Positions 1-7,092 of a stretch of DNA of 10,039 nucleotides are shown here, piece after piece. Within the stretch, counting starts at the first letter, position 1, and the number at the start of each line of letters is the position of its first letter. The notes beneath the pieces are model-generated. The model was not told the DNA's origin. It made no database searches and worked only from the letters and a program-made list of their open reading frames with translations. A program made the position numbers and the translations under genes. Source of the DNA: CAYNST01 sp964641175 (GTDB lineage: Bacteria > Pseudomonadota > Gammaproteobacteria > Pseudomonadales > Cellvibrionaceae); NCBI GenBank assembly GCA_964641175.1, contig CAZXLJ010000118.1, positions 1-10,039 on the forward strand, given 5' to 3'.

Positions 1-59
1 CTGACTGCCTGTCGAGAAGTGCCAACGCAGAGCTCGCAAAGCGCTGCAAGCCCCGGAGG

Positions 60-159
60 GCGCGGCCAAAACGTTCATCCGCCGCGTTGCTCTTCTTGCG
101 AAGGGCTAAGGCCATTCGCTGCGAAAAGCGTCTTGCGGGCTGAACGTTTTGGCTCGCGC
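60..159. repeat. long imperfect inverted repeat (hairpin or cruciform element)
   Basis: The 13-base arm GCCAAAACGTTCA at 65-77 is perfectly complementary to TGAACGTTTTGGC at 141-153. Pairing continues outward as GCGCG (60-64) with CGCGC (155-159) after one bulged base at 154. The loop has its own small stems: 89-95 with 100-106 (7 pairs, one G-T) around a TTGC loop, and CGCT 117-120 with AGCG 127-130. The predicted shape is a branched hairpin. It could be an extragenic palindromic repeat, a MITE-like element or a structured part of an insertion sequence end. The base pairing is seen directly; the identity is inference. Confidence 0.6.
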
Positions 160-170
160 AGACGCTGTCC

Positions 171-193
171 GGACTTGATCAGAGGTTCCCTAG
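171..193. mobile_element. possible terminal repeat of an IS5-like element, with CTAG target
   Basis: Read on the minus strand, this stretch is GGAACCTCTGATCAAGTCC (189 down to 171), abutting CTAG at 190-193. From memory, many IS5-family elements have ends starting GG(G)AACCTCTG or similar and insert at YTAR targets, which CTAG fits. No transposase and no matching opposite end are visible, because the element would extend left of the window. The call rests on resemblance only. It could instead be the boundary of a short non-autonomous element that includes the hairpin at 60-159. Confidence 0.3.
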
Positions 194-342
194 TGTTAAC
201 AGACCCTAATATTAATCCGCGCCTCATTACCCACGATGCCGCAGATTAGCCGGCCAGCCTCCGTGGCTACCGGATTGCGTGAATTCCCAAATGTCCAGAC
301 ACACCGATTACACCCTTTAAATAGTGTGAACAGGCTTCAGTC

Positions 343-1536
343 ATGAATCAAAACCTTGCCCTTCTACAACCCTACCCTTTTGAAAAACTCGCGAAACTGA
401 AAGAGGGAATCTCGCCGCCGGATCTTTCTCACATTGCCCTGTCGATTGGGGAACCCAAACACGAACCGCCCGAATTTGTGTTGCGTGTCTTTCAGGAACA
501 CATCCGGACTTTTTCGAACTACCCGCTGACTCGTGGAATACCCGAGCTGCGTGAGGCTATTGCCAACTGGGCGACGGTGCGCTTCCGCCTTAAGTCTGGA
601 TCCCTGAAGGCGGATCGGCACGTTCTTCCTGTCGCAGGAACCCGCGAAGCCCTGTTCTCATTTGCCCAGGCGATTGTAAACCCTTCGCCGACTGCCCGGG
701 TCGTCATGCCCAATCCTTTCTATCAGATTTATGAAGGGGCAGCGCTTTTGTCAGGGGCCCAGCCCTGGTTCATCAACTGTGAAAAACGCAACGGGTTTGC
801 TCCGGATTTTGCGAGTGTGCCAGAAAGGGTCTGGCGCGACTGCCAGTTTCTCTATATCTGTTCTCCCGGCAATCCGACCGGACAGGTGCTGAGTCTCGAC
901 AGACTCAAGGAATTGATCGAACTGGCGGACCGTTACGACTTCATCATAGCCAGCGATGAGTGCTACTCGGAACTCTACTTCGATGAGACCAGCCCGCCGC
1001 CGGGACTACTACAGGCTTGCGCTGAACTTGGGCGTGAGGATTACGCGCGGTGTGTAGTCTTTCACAGTCTCTCAAAGCGCTCGAATCTGCCCGGGTTGCG
1101 GTCGGGCTTCGTGGCAGGTGATGCAAACATCCTGCATCAATACCTGCAGTACCGCACTTATCAGGGCTGTGCCTTGCCGGTGCCAGTGCAGCTGGCCAGC
1201 GTCGCTGCCTGGAACGACGAACAGCATGTGAGGCAAAACCGGGATCTGTATCGGGAAAAATTCAAAGCAGTCGGAGCCATTTTGGCGGACGTCCTCGAGT
1301 TCGAGCTGCCCGACGCCGGATTCTACCTTTGGGCACGGACTCCCACCGACGATACTGATTTCGCCCGGAACCTTTTTGCAAAACAGAACGTGACGGTGCT
1401 CCCCGGCAGCTATCTGGGCCGAGAAACGGACGAGGGCAACCCCGGGCGGGGATATATCCGGATGGCCCTGGTCGCCACAGTTGCCGAATGTATTGATGCC
1501 GCTGAACGCATACGCACTTTTTGCCGCCGGGGTTAA
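343..1536 (+). CDS. dapC: succinyldiaminopimelate aminotransferase (DapC type)
   Basis: A fold-type I, PLP-dependent aminotransferase of 397 residues. DapC transfers an amino group from glutamate to N-succinyl-2-amino-6-ketopimelate in the cytoplasmic diaminopimelate/lysine pathway, which supplies peptidoglycan. The opening, with LLQPYPFEKLAKLK at residues 8-21, is typical of proteobacterial DapC and separates it from general AspC-like enzymes. Class I/II motifs are intact: SPGNPTG at 174-180 (N177 contacts PLP), SDECYSE at 204-210 (D205 and Y208), HSLSKRSNLPGLR at 241-253 with K245 as the Schiff-base lysine, and R373 near the end as the likely carboxylate-binding arginine. Length is normal and the ATG start fits the family N-terminus. 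nth follows after 3 bases, so the two are probably co-transcribed. Substrate assignment relies on overall resemblance; another class I aminotransferase is the alternative. Confidence 0.88.
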   Translation: MNQNLALLQPYPFEKLAKLKEGISPPDLSHIALSIGEPKHEPPEFVLRVFQEHIRTFSNYPLTRGIPELREAIANWATVRFRLKSGSLKADRHVLPVAGTREALFSFAQAIVNPSPTARVVMPNPFYQIYEGAALLSGAQPWFINCEKRNGFAPDFASVPERVWRDCQFLYICSPGNPTGQVLSLDRLKELIELADRYDFIIASDECYSELYFDETSPPPGLLQACAELGREDYARCVVFHSLSKRSNLPGLRSGFVAGDANILHQYLQYRTYQGCALPVPVQLASVAAWNDEQHVRQNRDLYREKFKAVGAILADVLEFELPDAGFYLWARTPTDDTDFARNLFAKQNVTVLPGSYLGRETDEGNPGRGYIRMALVATVAECIDAAERIRTFCRRG

Positions 1537-1539
1537 GAC

Positions 1540-2202
1540 TTGGCGACCTTGACCAAGCGCGAGCGCGTGGCCTTTATTCTGGACACCTTACAGCGCCTGT
1601 ATCCGAATCCACCCATACCCCTGAGCCACTCCAGCCCTTTTACATTGCTGGTGGCCGTCGTTCTGTCGGCGCAGTGCACGGATGAACGGGTCAATCAGGT
1701 CACGCCGCACCTCTGGGCTTTTGGCGAAACCCCGGAAGATATTGTCGGACTGACGGTCGAACAGATTCAGGCGATTATCCGTCCCTGCGGCCTCTCACCC
1801 CAAAAGGCCAAAGCTATCTGGGCCCTTTCCGGAATTCTCATCGAAGAGCACGGCGGAGAAGTTCCCGGCACTTTCGAAGCCCTGGAAGCTTTGCCCGGTG
1901 TCGGACACAAGACTGCCGGCGTCGTCATGGCCCAGTGCTTTAATGTTCCGGCCTTCCCTGTTGACACCCATATTCACCGGCTGGCGCAACGCTGGGGTCT
2001 GACGTCCGGGAAAAACGTCTCGCAGACGGAGGCGGATTTAAAAAGACTTTTTCCCGAAGACCGCTGGAACAGACTGCATTTGCAATTCATTTATTATGGG
2101 CGGGAATTCTGCACGGCGCGCGGCTGTGATGGCACGAAATGCATAATCTGCAAAACCTGTTATCCGGACCGCGTAAAGCCTAAAATTACGCGGAAATCGT
2201 AG
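1540..2202 (+). CDS. nth: endonuclease III (DNA glycosylase/AP lyase), unusual Fe-S cysteine spacing
   Basis: A 220-residue HhH-GPD DNA glycosylase that removes oxidised pyrimidines and nicks abasic sites in base-excision repair. The helix-hairpin-helix LPGVGHKTAG (118-127) carries the catalytic lysine K124, and PVDTHIHRLAQRWG (140-153) carries the catalytic aspartate D142. Both are spaced as in E. coli Nth (K120, D138). LSAQCTDERVN at 42-52 is also a family signature. The C-terminal cluster region differs: cysteines sit at 191, 196, 201, 204 and 207, not in the classical C-x6-C-x2-C-x5-C order, although C191 aligns with the first E. coli ligand (67 residues after the lysine in both). The start is TTG, with GGGG at 1529-1532 seven bases upstream inside the end of dapC, which suggests translational coupling. 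It ends 26 bases from the convergent kinase gene, with no clear terminator between. Confidence 0.9.
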   Translation: MATLTKRERVAFILDTLQRLYPNPPIPLSHSSPFTLLVAVVLSAQCTDERVNQVTPHLWAFGETPEDIVGLTVEQIQAIIRPCGLSPQKAKAIWALSGILIEEHGGEVPGTFEALEALPGVGHKTAGVVMAQCFNVPAFPVDTHIHRLAQRWGLTSGKNVSQTEADLKRLFPEDRWNRLHLQFIYYGREFCTARGCDGTKCIICKTCYPDRVKPKITRKS

Positions 2203-2228
2203 GTGCCTTCCGGTTAAGACTGGTACGT

Positions 2229-5200
2229 CTAAATTTCACCTGCCGCGTCTGGAAACTTGCGCGCTTGATCGAACCGCCAGGATGACAAAAGGGCTTTCAG
2301 CCGTACGAGGTCGGCCGGCTTGGTGAAATAACTGTCGAATTTTTTTGTCGCCGCTTCGCCGGCTTCCTCGCCCGATAACCCGATAAAACGGGTATGTTCA
2401 ATTCCTGCGGTGCTCCGCAGGACAGCCAGCACATCGTAACCGGACATGTCCGGCAGATTTATATCCAGGATAACGGCTCCGGGTCGCTGCGTCTGCGCGC
2501 AGTCAATCGCGCTCCGGCCCGTGCTTGCGGTATGAGTGACAAAGCCTTCCAGCTGCAATATCTGCGACAAGGCGTTCTGTGCATCTGCATTATCATCCAC
2601 AATCAGCACTGAAAATTTCTCCGCTATCGCTACGTCAGCCCCTGGAACTTCATTCAGGTCCGGCGTCATTGCTGCACTGGCGAGCATCTCCAGCAGCTGC
2701 CGTCCATCCACAGGTTTACTTAAATAATGGTTGCACCCTGCCGCCAGGCACTTCTCGCGCTCTCCCTGCATGGCGCCTGCAGTCAACGCAACAATGGTCT
2801 TCCGGTATCCGGCCTCGCGCAGCAGCGTAGTGGCTTTGAATCCGTCCATCACGGGCATCTGCATATCCATCACGATAACGTCGAACGATTCGCCGGCTCG
2901 GATGGACTTCTCGTACTGCTCAAGCGCGTCCTTGCCATTGACAGCAGTACGGCTCTTGCCGCCGGCCTGCTCGATCAGCCGCTGAATAAGCAATCGCATA
3001 TCGTCCCGGTCGTCCACCACCAGAATCAGTTCGCCATTGAGCCTGCGATAGGGCTTGGGCGGTTCCGTTCGCAATAAATGGTGCTTCAGTGGTTCTATAA
3101 ATTCTGCGCTGGGAGCGATGACTGCCGGGAAGGTAAAGGTAAAAGTGCTGCCGCGCTGGACTTCGCTTTCGACCGTAATACTGCCGTCGAGCAGTCTCGC
3201 CAGGCGCTGTGAGATATTGAGGCCAAGACCGGACCCCTCAAAACGCCGGGTAATGCTGGTGTCACCCTGCTCGAAGGCATCAAAAATGAGTTTCAGCTGT
3301 TCGTGCGGAATGCCCACGCCGGTGTCGCGAATGGAAAACTCGATATCGACACAGTCTGCACTTTTGCGGATTGCGCGGATAATGACTTCCACTGATCCCT
3401 TCTCTGTAAATTTAATGGCATTGCCGACCAGATTGATAAGAATCTGCTTGAGCCGCATTGGATCGCTTTCAATAATCTCCGGTACCTTGCCCTGGTATTC
3501 GACCCGCAACGGAATGTCCTTGGCATGGGCACGGTTTTCCAGCAGTGCAAAAATATCGCTGACAAATGCCACCAGAGAAAATTGCTGGGGAAATATTGAC
3601 AGTTTGCCCGCTTCGATTCTGGACAGATCGAGAACATCATTCAGCAGCGCCAGCAAATGTTCCCCGTTACGCCGGATTGCCTCGACATTGACCAGGTTAT
3701 CGGGTTCTCGCAGATGCATCGCGAGAATTTCTGTGTAACCCAGAATCGCGCTTAATGGTGTCCGCAGCTCATGACTCATGTTCGCCACAAATTTGCTTTT
3801 TGCCTGACTCGCGTTTTCGGCCAGCTGCCGGGCGTGCTCAAGCGCCATTTCCGCCTGCTTGCGTTCGGTAATATCCTGCGCCGTAGGCGCCAGAAAAATT
3901 ATTTCACCCGCGTCATTACGTACCGGCGCCAAAGCGAAATCGACCACCCGTTGCGAGCCGTCCGCCATCCAGTAATCCAGTTCCATGCGCACCACACCGC
4001 CGCCCGCAGCTACGATAACCGCATCTCGTATGGCGTTCTGGACGTCAACCGATCCCCGCCACCACGGGGTTTGCCAGAAATATTTTCCGATGACTTCTTC
4101 ACGACCATAGCCACAGGTTTCCAGGGAAGTCCGGTTGGCTTCCGTGACGATTCCGTCCAGCTCCATAATGCCGGCGAACGAGAGGCTCTGATCAAAAAAC
4201 ACCCGCAGTTTCGCGGCCATTTCAGTCGATTGCGCTTCCAGTAGCTGCTCTCTCTGCCGGGCCTTGAGTTCCTCGATTCGTCTTTTCATCGACAGCAGGG
4301 TCCGCTGCCGCCAGAACAGGAACAACACCGTCAGTCCTACAATACTGGCCGCCAGCACGATCACCGAAGTAAAAGTAAACGGCGCCGCGGGCTCGCGGTA
4401 CCAGCGTTCGTATAGCTGTGCGAACTGCTCCTTCTCAAGCAGGCTGCGAACTCCACTGTCGATCTGCTGAAACAGCTGCTCTTGATCCGGCCGCACCGCC
4501 ATGGCGCGTTTCACTTCGTACAGGGGCTTGCCCACCGGCCGTACCCGGTGCTCAAGCCCGCTCTCCCTGAGCAGGCGCTCCACCGAGGACTGGGGATAAA
4601 TGAGGGCCTCAACCTTGCCGGCCAGCATTGCCAGCAGTGCGTCCTGCAGGGAGTCGAACGATTCGGGAAAGTCGGTGAACTGAGCCGCGACAGCCGGGCC
4701 CACATTGCCGTCCACCACTGCTACAACTTTTTTGCGCAGATGCGCCGTGTTTTTGATGGTGTGATTACTCGTACGGATAAACGCCCTGACGCCCACCGTT
4801 TCCAGAGGCGCGGTAAAACGGGCATAACTTTGCCGCTCCTCGGTTACGCCAAGATTGGGGATGAGGTCGATGTCGCCGGCGCGGAAGGCATTCAGTGCTT
4901 CTGACCAGTTGTCGTAGACCACGAACCGATAGCGAATGCCGGAGATCTGCGCGACGGCTTTAAATGTATCGATGGCAAACCCGCGCGGTTCTCCGGTGAC
5001 GGCTTGGGTTTCATAATGCGGGGGAAAATCCTCAAGTACACCTACCCGGATAACGTCCCTGGCAGCCTCCCTGGCAGTTTCAACTTGCGCACCGACCTTT
5101 GCCGTTGTCCATAAAAGCAGGACGATGCCCACCAGCGACATGGCCCACTTGCCGCGATTCGAAGCAGAAACGGGTTTCAGATTCAATTCCTCCAGATTGG

Positions 5201-5273
5201 GAAGCGTCTGGTTAAATGCGCGGCGAGAAAGTGGACCGGCACCGGACCTGGTGCCTGCGCCGAGCCACGCCAT
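2229..5273 (-). CDS. hybrid sensor histidine kinase: periplasmic solute-binding domain, PAS, HisKA, HATPase, two REC
   Basis: An inner-membrane hybrid kinase of up to 1014 residues. In order: a hydrophobic signal segment (about 45-63); one bacterial solute-binding family 3 domain (about 74-293) in the periplasm, as used for amino-acid-like ligands; a membrane helix (about 301-321); a coiled coil (330-355); a PAS domain (355-470); HisKA with MSHELRTP and phospho-acceptor H501; and HATPase_c with N618, the G1 box DTGVG (650-654) and the G2 box GSGLGL (680-685). Receiver 1 (about 749-865) has D754/D755, acceptor D803 and K853. Receiver 2 (about 887-1000) has D893/D894, acceptor D937 and K985. 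All catalytic residues are present, so kinase and both receivers look active. No HPt domain or DNA-binding output is present. It lies 75 bases after the diguanylate cyclase and is probably co-transcribed with it. The true start may be further in (CTG at 5180 or ATG at 5141), since the first 30-44 residues precede the signal segment and the ATG at 5273 lacks a ribosome site. Ligand unknown. Confidence 0.9.
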   Translation of the reverse strand: MAWLGAGTRSGAGPLSRRAFNQTLPNLEELNLKPVSASNRGKWAMSLVGIVLLLWTTAKVGAQVETAREAARDVIRVGVLEDFPPHYETQAVTGEPRGFAIDTFKAVAQISGIRYRFVVYDNWSEALNAFRAGDIDLIPNLGVTEERQSYARFTAPLETVGVRAFIRTSNHTIKNTAHLRKKVVAVVDGNVGPAVAAQFTDFPESFDSLQDALLAMLAGKVEALIYPQSSVERLLRESGLEHRVRPVGKPLYEVKRAMAVRPDQEQLFQQIDSGVRSLLEKEQFAQLYERWYREPAAPFTFTSVIVLAASIVGLTVLFLFWRQRTLLSMKRRIEELKARQREQLLEAQSTEMAAKLRVFFDQSLSFAGIMELDGIVTEANRTSLETCGYGREEVIGKYFWQTPWWRGSVDVQNAIRDAVIVAAGGGVVRMELDYWMADGSQRVVDFALAPVRNDAGEIIFLAPTAQDITERKQAEMALEHARQLAENASQAKSKFVANMSHELRTPLSAILGYTEILAMHLREPDNLVNVEAIRRNGEHLLALLNDVLDLSRIEAGKLSIFPQQFSLVAFVSDIFALLENRAHAKDIPLRVEYQGKVPEIIESDPMRLKQILINLVGNAIKFTEKGSVEVIIRAIRKSADCVDIEFSIRDTGVGIPHEQLKLIFDAFEQGDTSITRRFEGSGLGLNISQRLARLLDGSITVESEVQRGSTFTFTFPAVIAPSAEFIEPLKHHLLRTEPPKPYRRLNGELILVVDDRDDMRLLIQRLIEQAGGKSRTAVNGKDALEQYEKSIRAGESFDVIVMDMQMPVMDGFKATTLLREAGYRKTIVALTAGAMQGEREKCLAAGCNHYLSKPVDGRQLLEMLASAAMTPDLNEVPGADVAIAEKFSVLIVDDNADAQNALSQILQLEGFVTHTASTGRSAIDCAQTQRPGAVILDINLPDMSGYDVLAVLRSTAGIEHTRFIGLSGEEAGEAATKKFDSYFTKPADLVRLKALLSSWRFDQARKFPDAAGEI
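5189..5193 (-). promoter_or_regulatory. strong internal ribosome binding site near the kinase N-terminus
   Basis: On the minus strand this is GGAGG, the best Shine-Dalgarno match around the kinase start. It lies 8 bases before an in-frame CTG (5180-5178) and 2 bases before a TTG (5186-5184). Starting at the CTG would give a protein with Lys, Arg and Lys directly before the hydrophobic signal segment, a textbook signal-peptide N-region. The farther ATG at 5273 has no such site. Start use is inference. Confidence 0.4.
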
Positions 5274-5323
5274 TTGACCATTATCGACAGCAAATAACCA
5301 GATGGAAGGTTTTCAGGATGGCG

Positions 5324-5350
5324 GAAGGACGGCGAACCTGCACGTCCTTC
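5324..5350 (-). other. hairpin at the end of the diguanylate cyclase gene
   Basis: GAAGGACG (5324-5331) and CGTCCTTC (5343-5350) form a perfect 8-base stem with an 11-base loop, overlapping the stop codon of the cyclase. No T-run follows on the minus strand, so it is not a classical intrinsic terminator. It may act as an mRNA 3' stabiliser or partial terminator that sets the cyclase-to-kinase ratio. Confidence 0.4.
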
Positions 5351-6644
5351 ACGATGCCAGGATTACGCGATTGCGCCCCGCCTTTTTAGCTTCGTACAAG
5401 GACATGTCAGCGCGAATAAACAATTGGTCCAGAGTTTCGTCCTCGCCCAGCATGGCAACTCCCATACTGACGGTGATCTCGACACCATGACTGAAGCTGG
5501 CCGTCGCGATAAGTAACCGCAGTTTGTCGGCCAGCAGGCGTGCATCATTCGCCGCGGTATCGCGACAAACCAGAACAAACTCTTCCCCGCCCCATCGGGC
5601 GAAGAGATCGCCGTTGCGAACGTTGCGCTGCACAAGATCCACAATGCCCGTCAATACGCTGTCACCGACCGCATGGCCGTATGTATCATTGATCTTTTTG
5701 AAGTGGTCCACATCGAGCATGATGATTGACAGAGGTTTGCGCGATCGCCGCCAGTCAAGAAGTCCCGTCCTGATGGCTTCTTCAATTCCCTGCCGGTTGA
5801 ACGCTCCCGTCAGTGGGTCGGTTTTTGCGATCTCTTCAAGCTGCTGGCCGCGCATATCGAGAAGCTCGTTTACTTCAAGCAACTCCTGTTCTCGGCGCTT
5901 GCGCCGCTTGAGCTCCCGATTTAGCCAGAGCATACGACCGGCCAGAAACAGTAAGGCGATGCCGAGCCATGTGCCAAGAATGAACTGATACCAACGCTGG
6001 GTAGACAGCCGGTGACCAGTGAACTCTATGCGCTGCAACTGCATTTCGTAGCGACCTTTCGGCGAGTTGTTGCCAGTCTGCACCTCGAACACCACGATGT
6101 TATCGAACTGGGGATGGGAAAATTCGGGGTGCACGTTTAACTGGTGCAACCACCAGTTCGCGACGAAAAAGTCAGACATGTTGAACTCTATAGGCCCTTC
6201 ACGCAGAAGAGCCGCGTCGAATTCAATCTGGTTATATTTGGTGGTTGCGTTGAACCCCGGCACACTGTAGGCAAGATCAAAATTGCGCAAATAAATCCGA
6301 ATGGTTCGCCCTGGACCCTCGTAGTCGAGCCATATTCGGACCTTTGTAAAATTCGACAGGTCGATCCCCTTTTCCCGGGCCGGATCAAACATCAGTTCGA
6401 AGCCACAAAACGGATACTGGACTTTTTGCTCCAGATCGCAACTCCATTTGAGCTGTTCTTTGTCCAGAAACGCCGAGCGACTGGCGCCGCCGTTAACGCG
6501 ATCATCGTAAACCGTCGCCGTCAGTCCATCGTCAGGACTAATCGTTTTGGTTATCTTGAGGACATTGCGTTCGGCTACGACGGCAATCAACGTCAACAAG
6601 ACCATCGCGGCAAGAGCCTTTTCAAGCTTGAAACTGGAAAACAT
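5349..6644 (-). CDS. membrane diguanylate cyclase (GGDEF) with periplasmic jelly-roll-like sensor region
   Basis: A 431-residue protein that should make c-di-GMP from two GTP at the inner membrane. The first membrane helix is at about 9-24. A periplasmic region (25-217) is rich in beta-type segments and aromatic residues and has two cysteines (C69, C80) that could form a disulphide. A second membrane helix (about 219-236) and a charged coiled coil (240-272) lead to the GGDEF domain (273-430). The catalytic domain is complete: DPLTGAFNR at 276-284, LDVDHFKKIND at 310-320 with metal-binding D311, and GGEEF at 352-356. R343-N-G-D346 lies five residues before GGEEF, the position of the RxxD inhibitory site, so product feedback is likely. 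The sensor region resembles galactose-binding/CBM-like folds by impression only, and no ligand can be named. No EAL domain is present. It is first in a probable operon with the hybrid kinase downstream. The ribosome site is weak. Confidence 0.9.
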   Translation of the reverse strand: MFSSFKLEKALAAMVLLTLIAVVAERNVLKITKTISPDDGLTATVYDDRVNGGASRSAFLDKEQLKWSCDLEQKVQYPFCGFELMFDPAREKGIDLSNFTKVRIWLDYEGPGRTIRIYLRNFDLAYSVPGFNATTKYNQIEFDAALLREGPIEFNMSDFFVANWWLHQLNVHPEFSHPQFDNIVVFEVQTGNNSPKGRYEMQLQRIEFTGHRLSTQRWYQFILGTWLGIALLFLAGRMLWLNRELKRRKRREQELLEVNELLDMRGQQLEEIAKTDPLTGAFNRQGIEEAIRTGLLDWRRSRKPLSIIMLDVDHFKKINDTYGHAVGDSVLTGIVDLVQRNVRNGDLFARWGGEEFVLVCRDTAANDARLLADKLRLLIATASFSHGVEITVSMGVAMLGEDETLDQLFIRADMSLYEAKKAGRNRVILAS

Positions 6645-6728
6645 GCGGAATTCCGGCCCCCCGGAGAGCTGTCCATGGATACCGTGAACAATTGGATGTT
6701 TAAATCTTCAAAGATTAAATACCCTGCT

Positions 6729-6741
6729 GTATCAATGATAC
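6729..6741. promoter_or_regulatory. candidate operator, perfect dyad upstream of the diguanylate cyclase
   Basis: GTATCAATGATAC is a perfect 6+1+6 inverted repeat lying 85-97 bases upstream of the cyclase start, in the 149-base gap after the acetyltransferase gene. The next bases toward the cyclase are AT-rich (TATTTAATCTTT on the minus strand). The position suits a regulator site, but one copy is not enough to assign a factor, and short dyads also occur by chance. Confidence 0.3.
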
Positions 6742-6770
6742 TGGCACAGAAAGCGCGATTTGCAAGCTGC

Positions 6771-6786
6771 CTGAAGGGATCTTCAG
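6771..6786 (-). other. short hairpin after the acetyltransferase gene
   Basis: CTGAAG (6771-6776) and CTTCAG (6781-6786) form a 6-base stem with a 4-base loop, just past the stop codon of the GNAT-like gene (6794). No T-run follows on the minus strand, so termination here is possible but weakly supported. Confidence 0.3.
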
Positions 6787-6793
6787 CTGGCCA

Positions 6794-7072
6794 CTATCTG
6801 GGCTCGTGATCGGCTGTCTTGAGAAATTTTTCTACATACCAGCAACTTGCAGAAATAGTGTAGCCTTCCTCCCGAGCCCACCGTAACCCACGCCGCACGA
6901 GGGCTTCGGCAACACCTTGACCTCGCGCACCCGGCGGCACATAAGTTCGAGAGAAATCAATCGTCTGAGCGCTAGAATGCTGCCCCTTCCCGATCCGGTA
7001 TTCGATTACCGCCAGCCCGGCTGGAGTAGCAACCTCGAACCGGTTCAGAGGCGGGTTGTGCAGAATGTTCAT
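6794..7072 (-). CDS. short GNAT-like N-acetyltransferase (YjdJ type)
   Basis: A 92-residue protein of the small GCN5-related acetyltransferase group (the YjdJ-like domain). These single-domain proteins keep the acetyl-CoA-binding core but lack much of a normal GNAT fold. The pyrophosphate-binding loop is VPPGARGQGVAEALV at 45-59, with R50-G-Q-G53 as the key turn. The conserved tail SCWYVEKFL (76-84) includes C77, as in relatives. Length is typical. Substrates are mostly unknown for this group. It starts at ATG with no clear ribosome site and lies 57 bases after csbD, with a strong hairpin between, so it may be expressed by partial read-through. It is cytoplasmic, with no signal or membrane segment. 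Confidence 0.82.
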   Translation of the reverse strand: MNILHNPPLNRFEVATPAGLAVIEYRIGKGQHSSAQTIDFSRTYVPPGARGQGVAEALVRRGLRWAREEGYTISASCWYVEKFLKTADHEPR

Positions 7073-7092
7073 GATTAGCAGGTCGGGTGCAT

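Larger units (their letters stand above)
1..342. other. left-edge non-coding region and dapC leader
   Basis: No convincing gene lies here. The one open frame (19-249, plus strand, GTG start) crosses the inverted repeat, has an Arg/Ser/Pro-rich composition with no family resemblance, and has no good ribosome site, so I treat it as non-coding. The region holds the hairpin at 60-159, the possible IS end at 171-193, and small palindromes TGTTAACA (194-201) and TAATATTA (207-214). The last 90 bases are the dapC leader. TTAAAT at 317-322 could be a -10 box but has no good -35 partner, and AGG at 332-334 is a weak ribosome site. Confidence 0.5.

Noticed and set aside
60..159. Inverted repeat as an integron attC site
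   Set aside because: The outer ends do not show the RYYYAAC/GTTRRRY core boxes, and no integrase or cassette is nearby.
19..249. 76-residue plus-strand open frame at the left edge
   Set aside because: It passes through the inverted repeat and the possible IS end, has no ribosome site and no family-like sequence.
3055..3738. 227-residue plus-strand open frame inside the kinase gene
   Set aside because: Antisense to the highly conserved HisKA/HATPase coding region; a Ser/Arg-rich shadow with no start signal.
5324..5350. Hairpin as a classical intrinsic terminator between cyclase and kinase
   Set aside because: No T-run follows on the transcribed strand, so it was listed as a hairpin only.
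6144..6809. 221-residue plus-strand open frame over the cyclase 5' end
   Set aside because: Antisense to the sensor region and membrane helix of a well-supported gene; no recognisable protein features.
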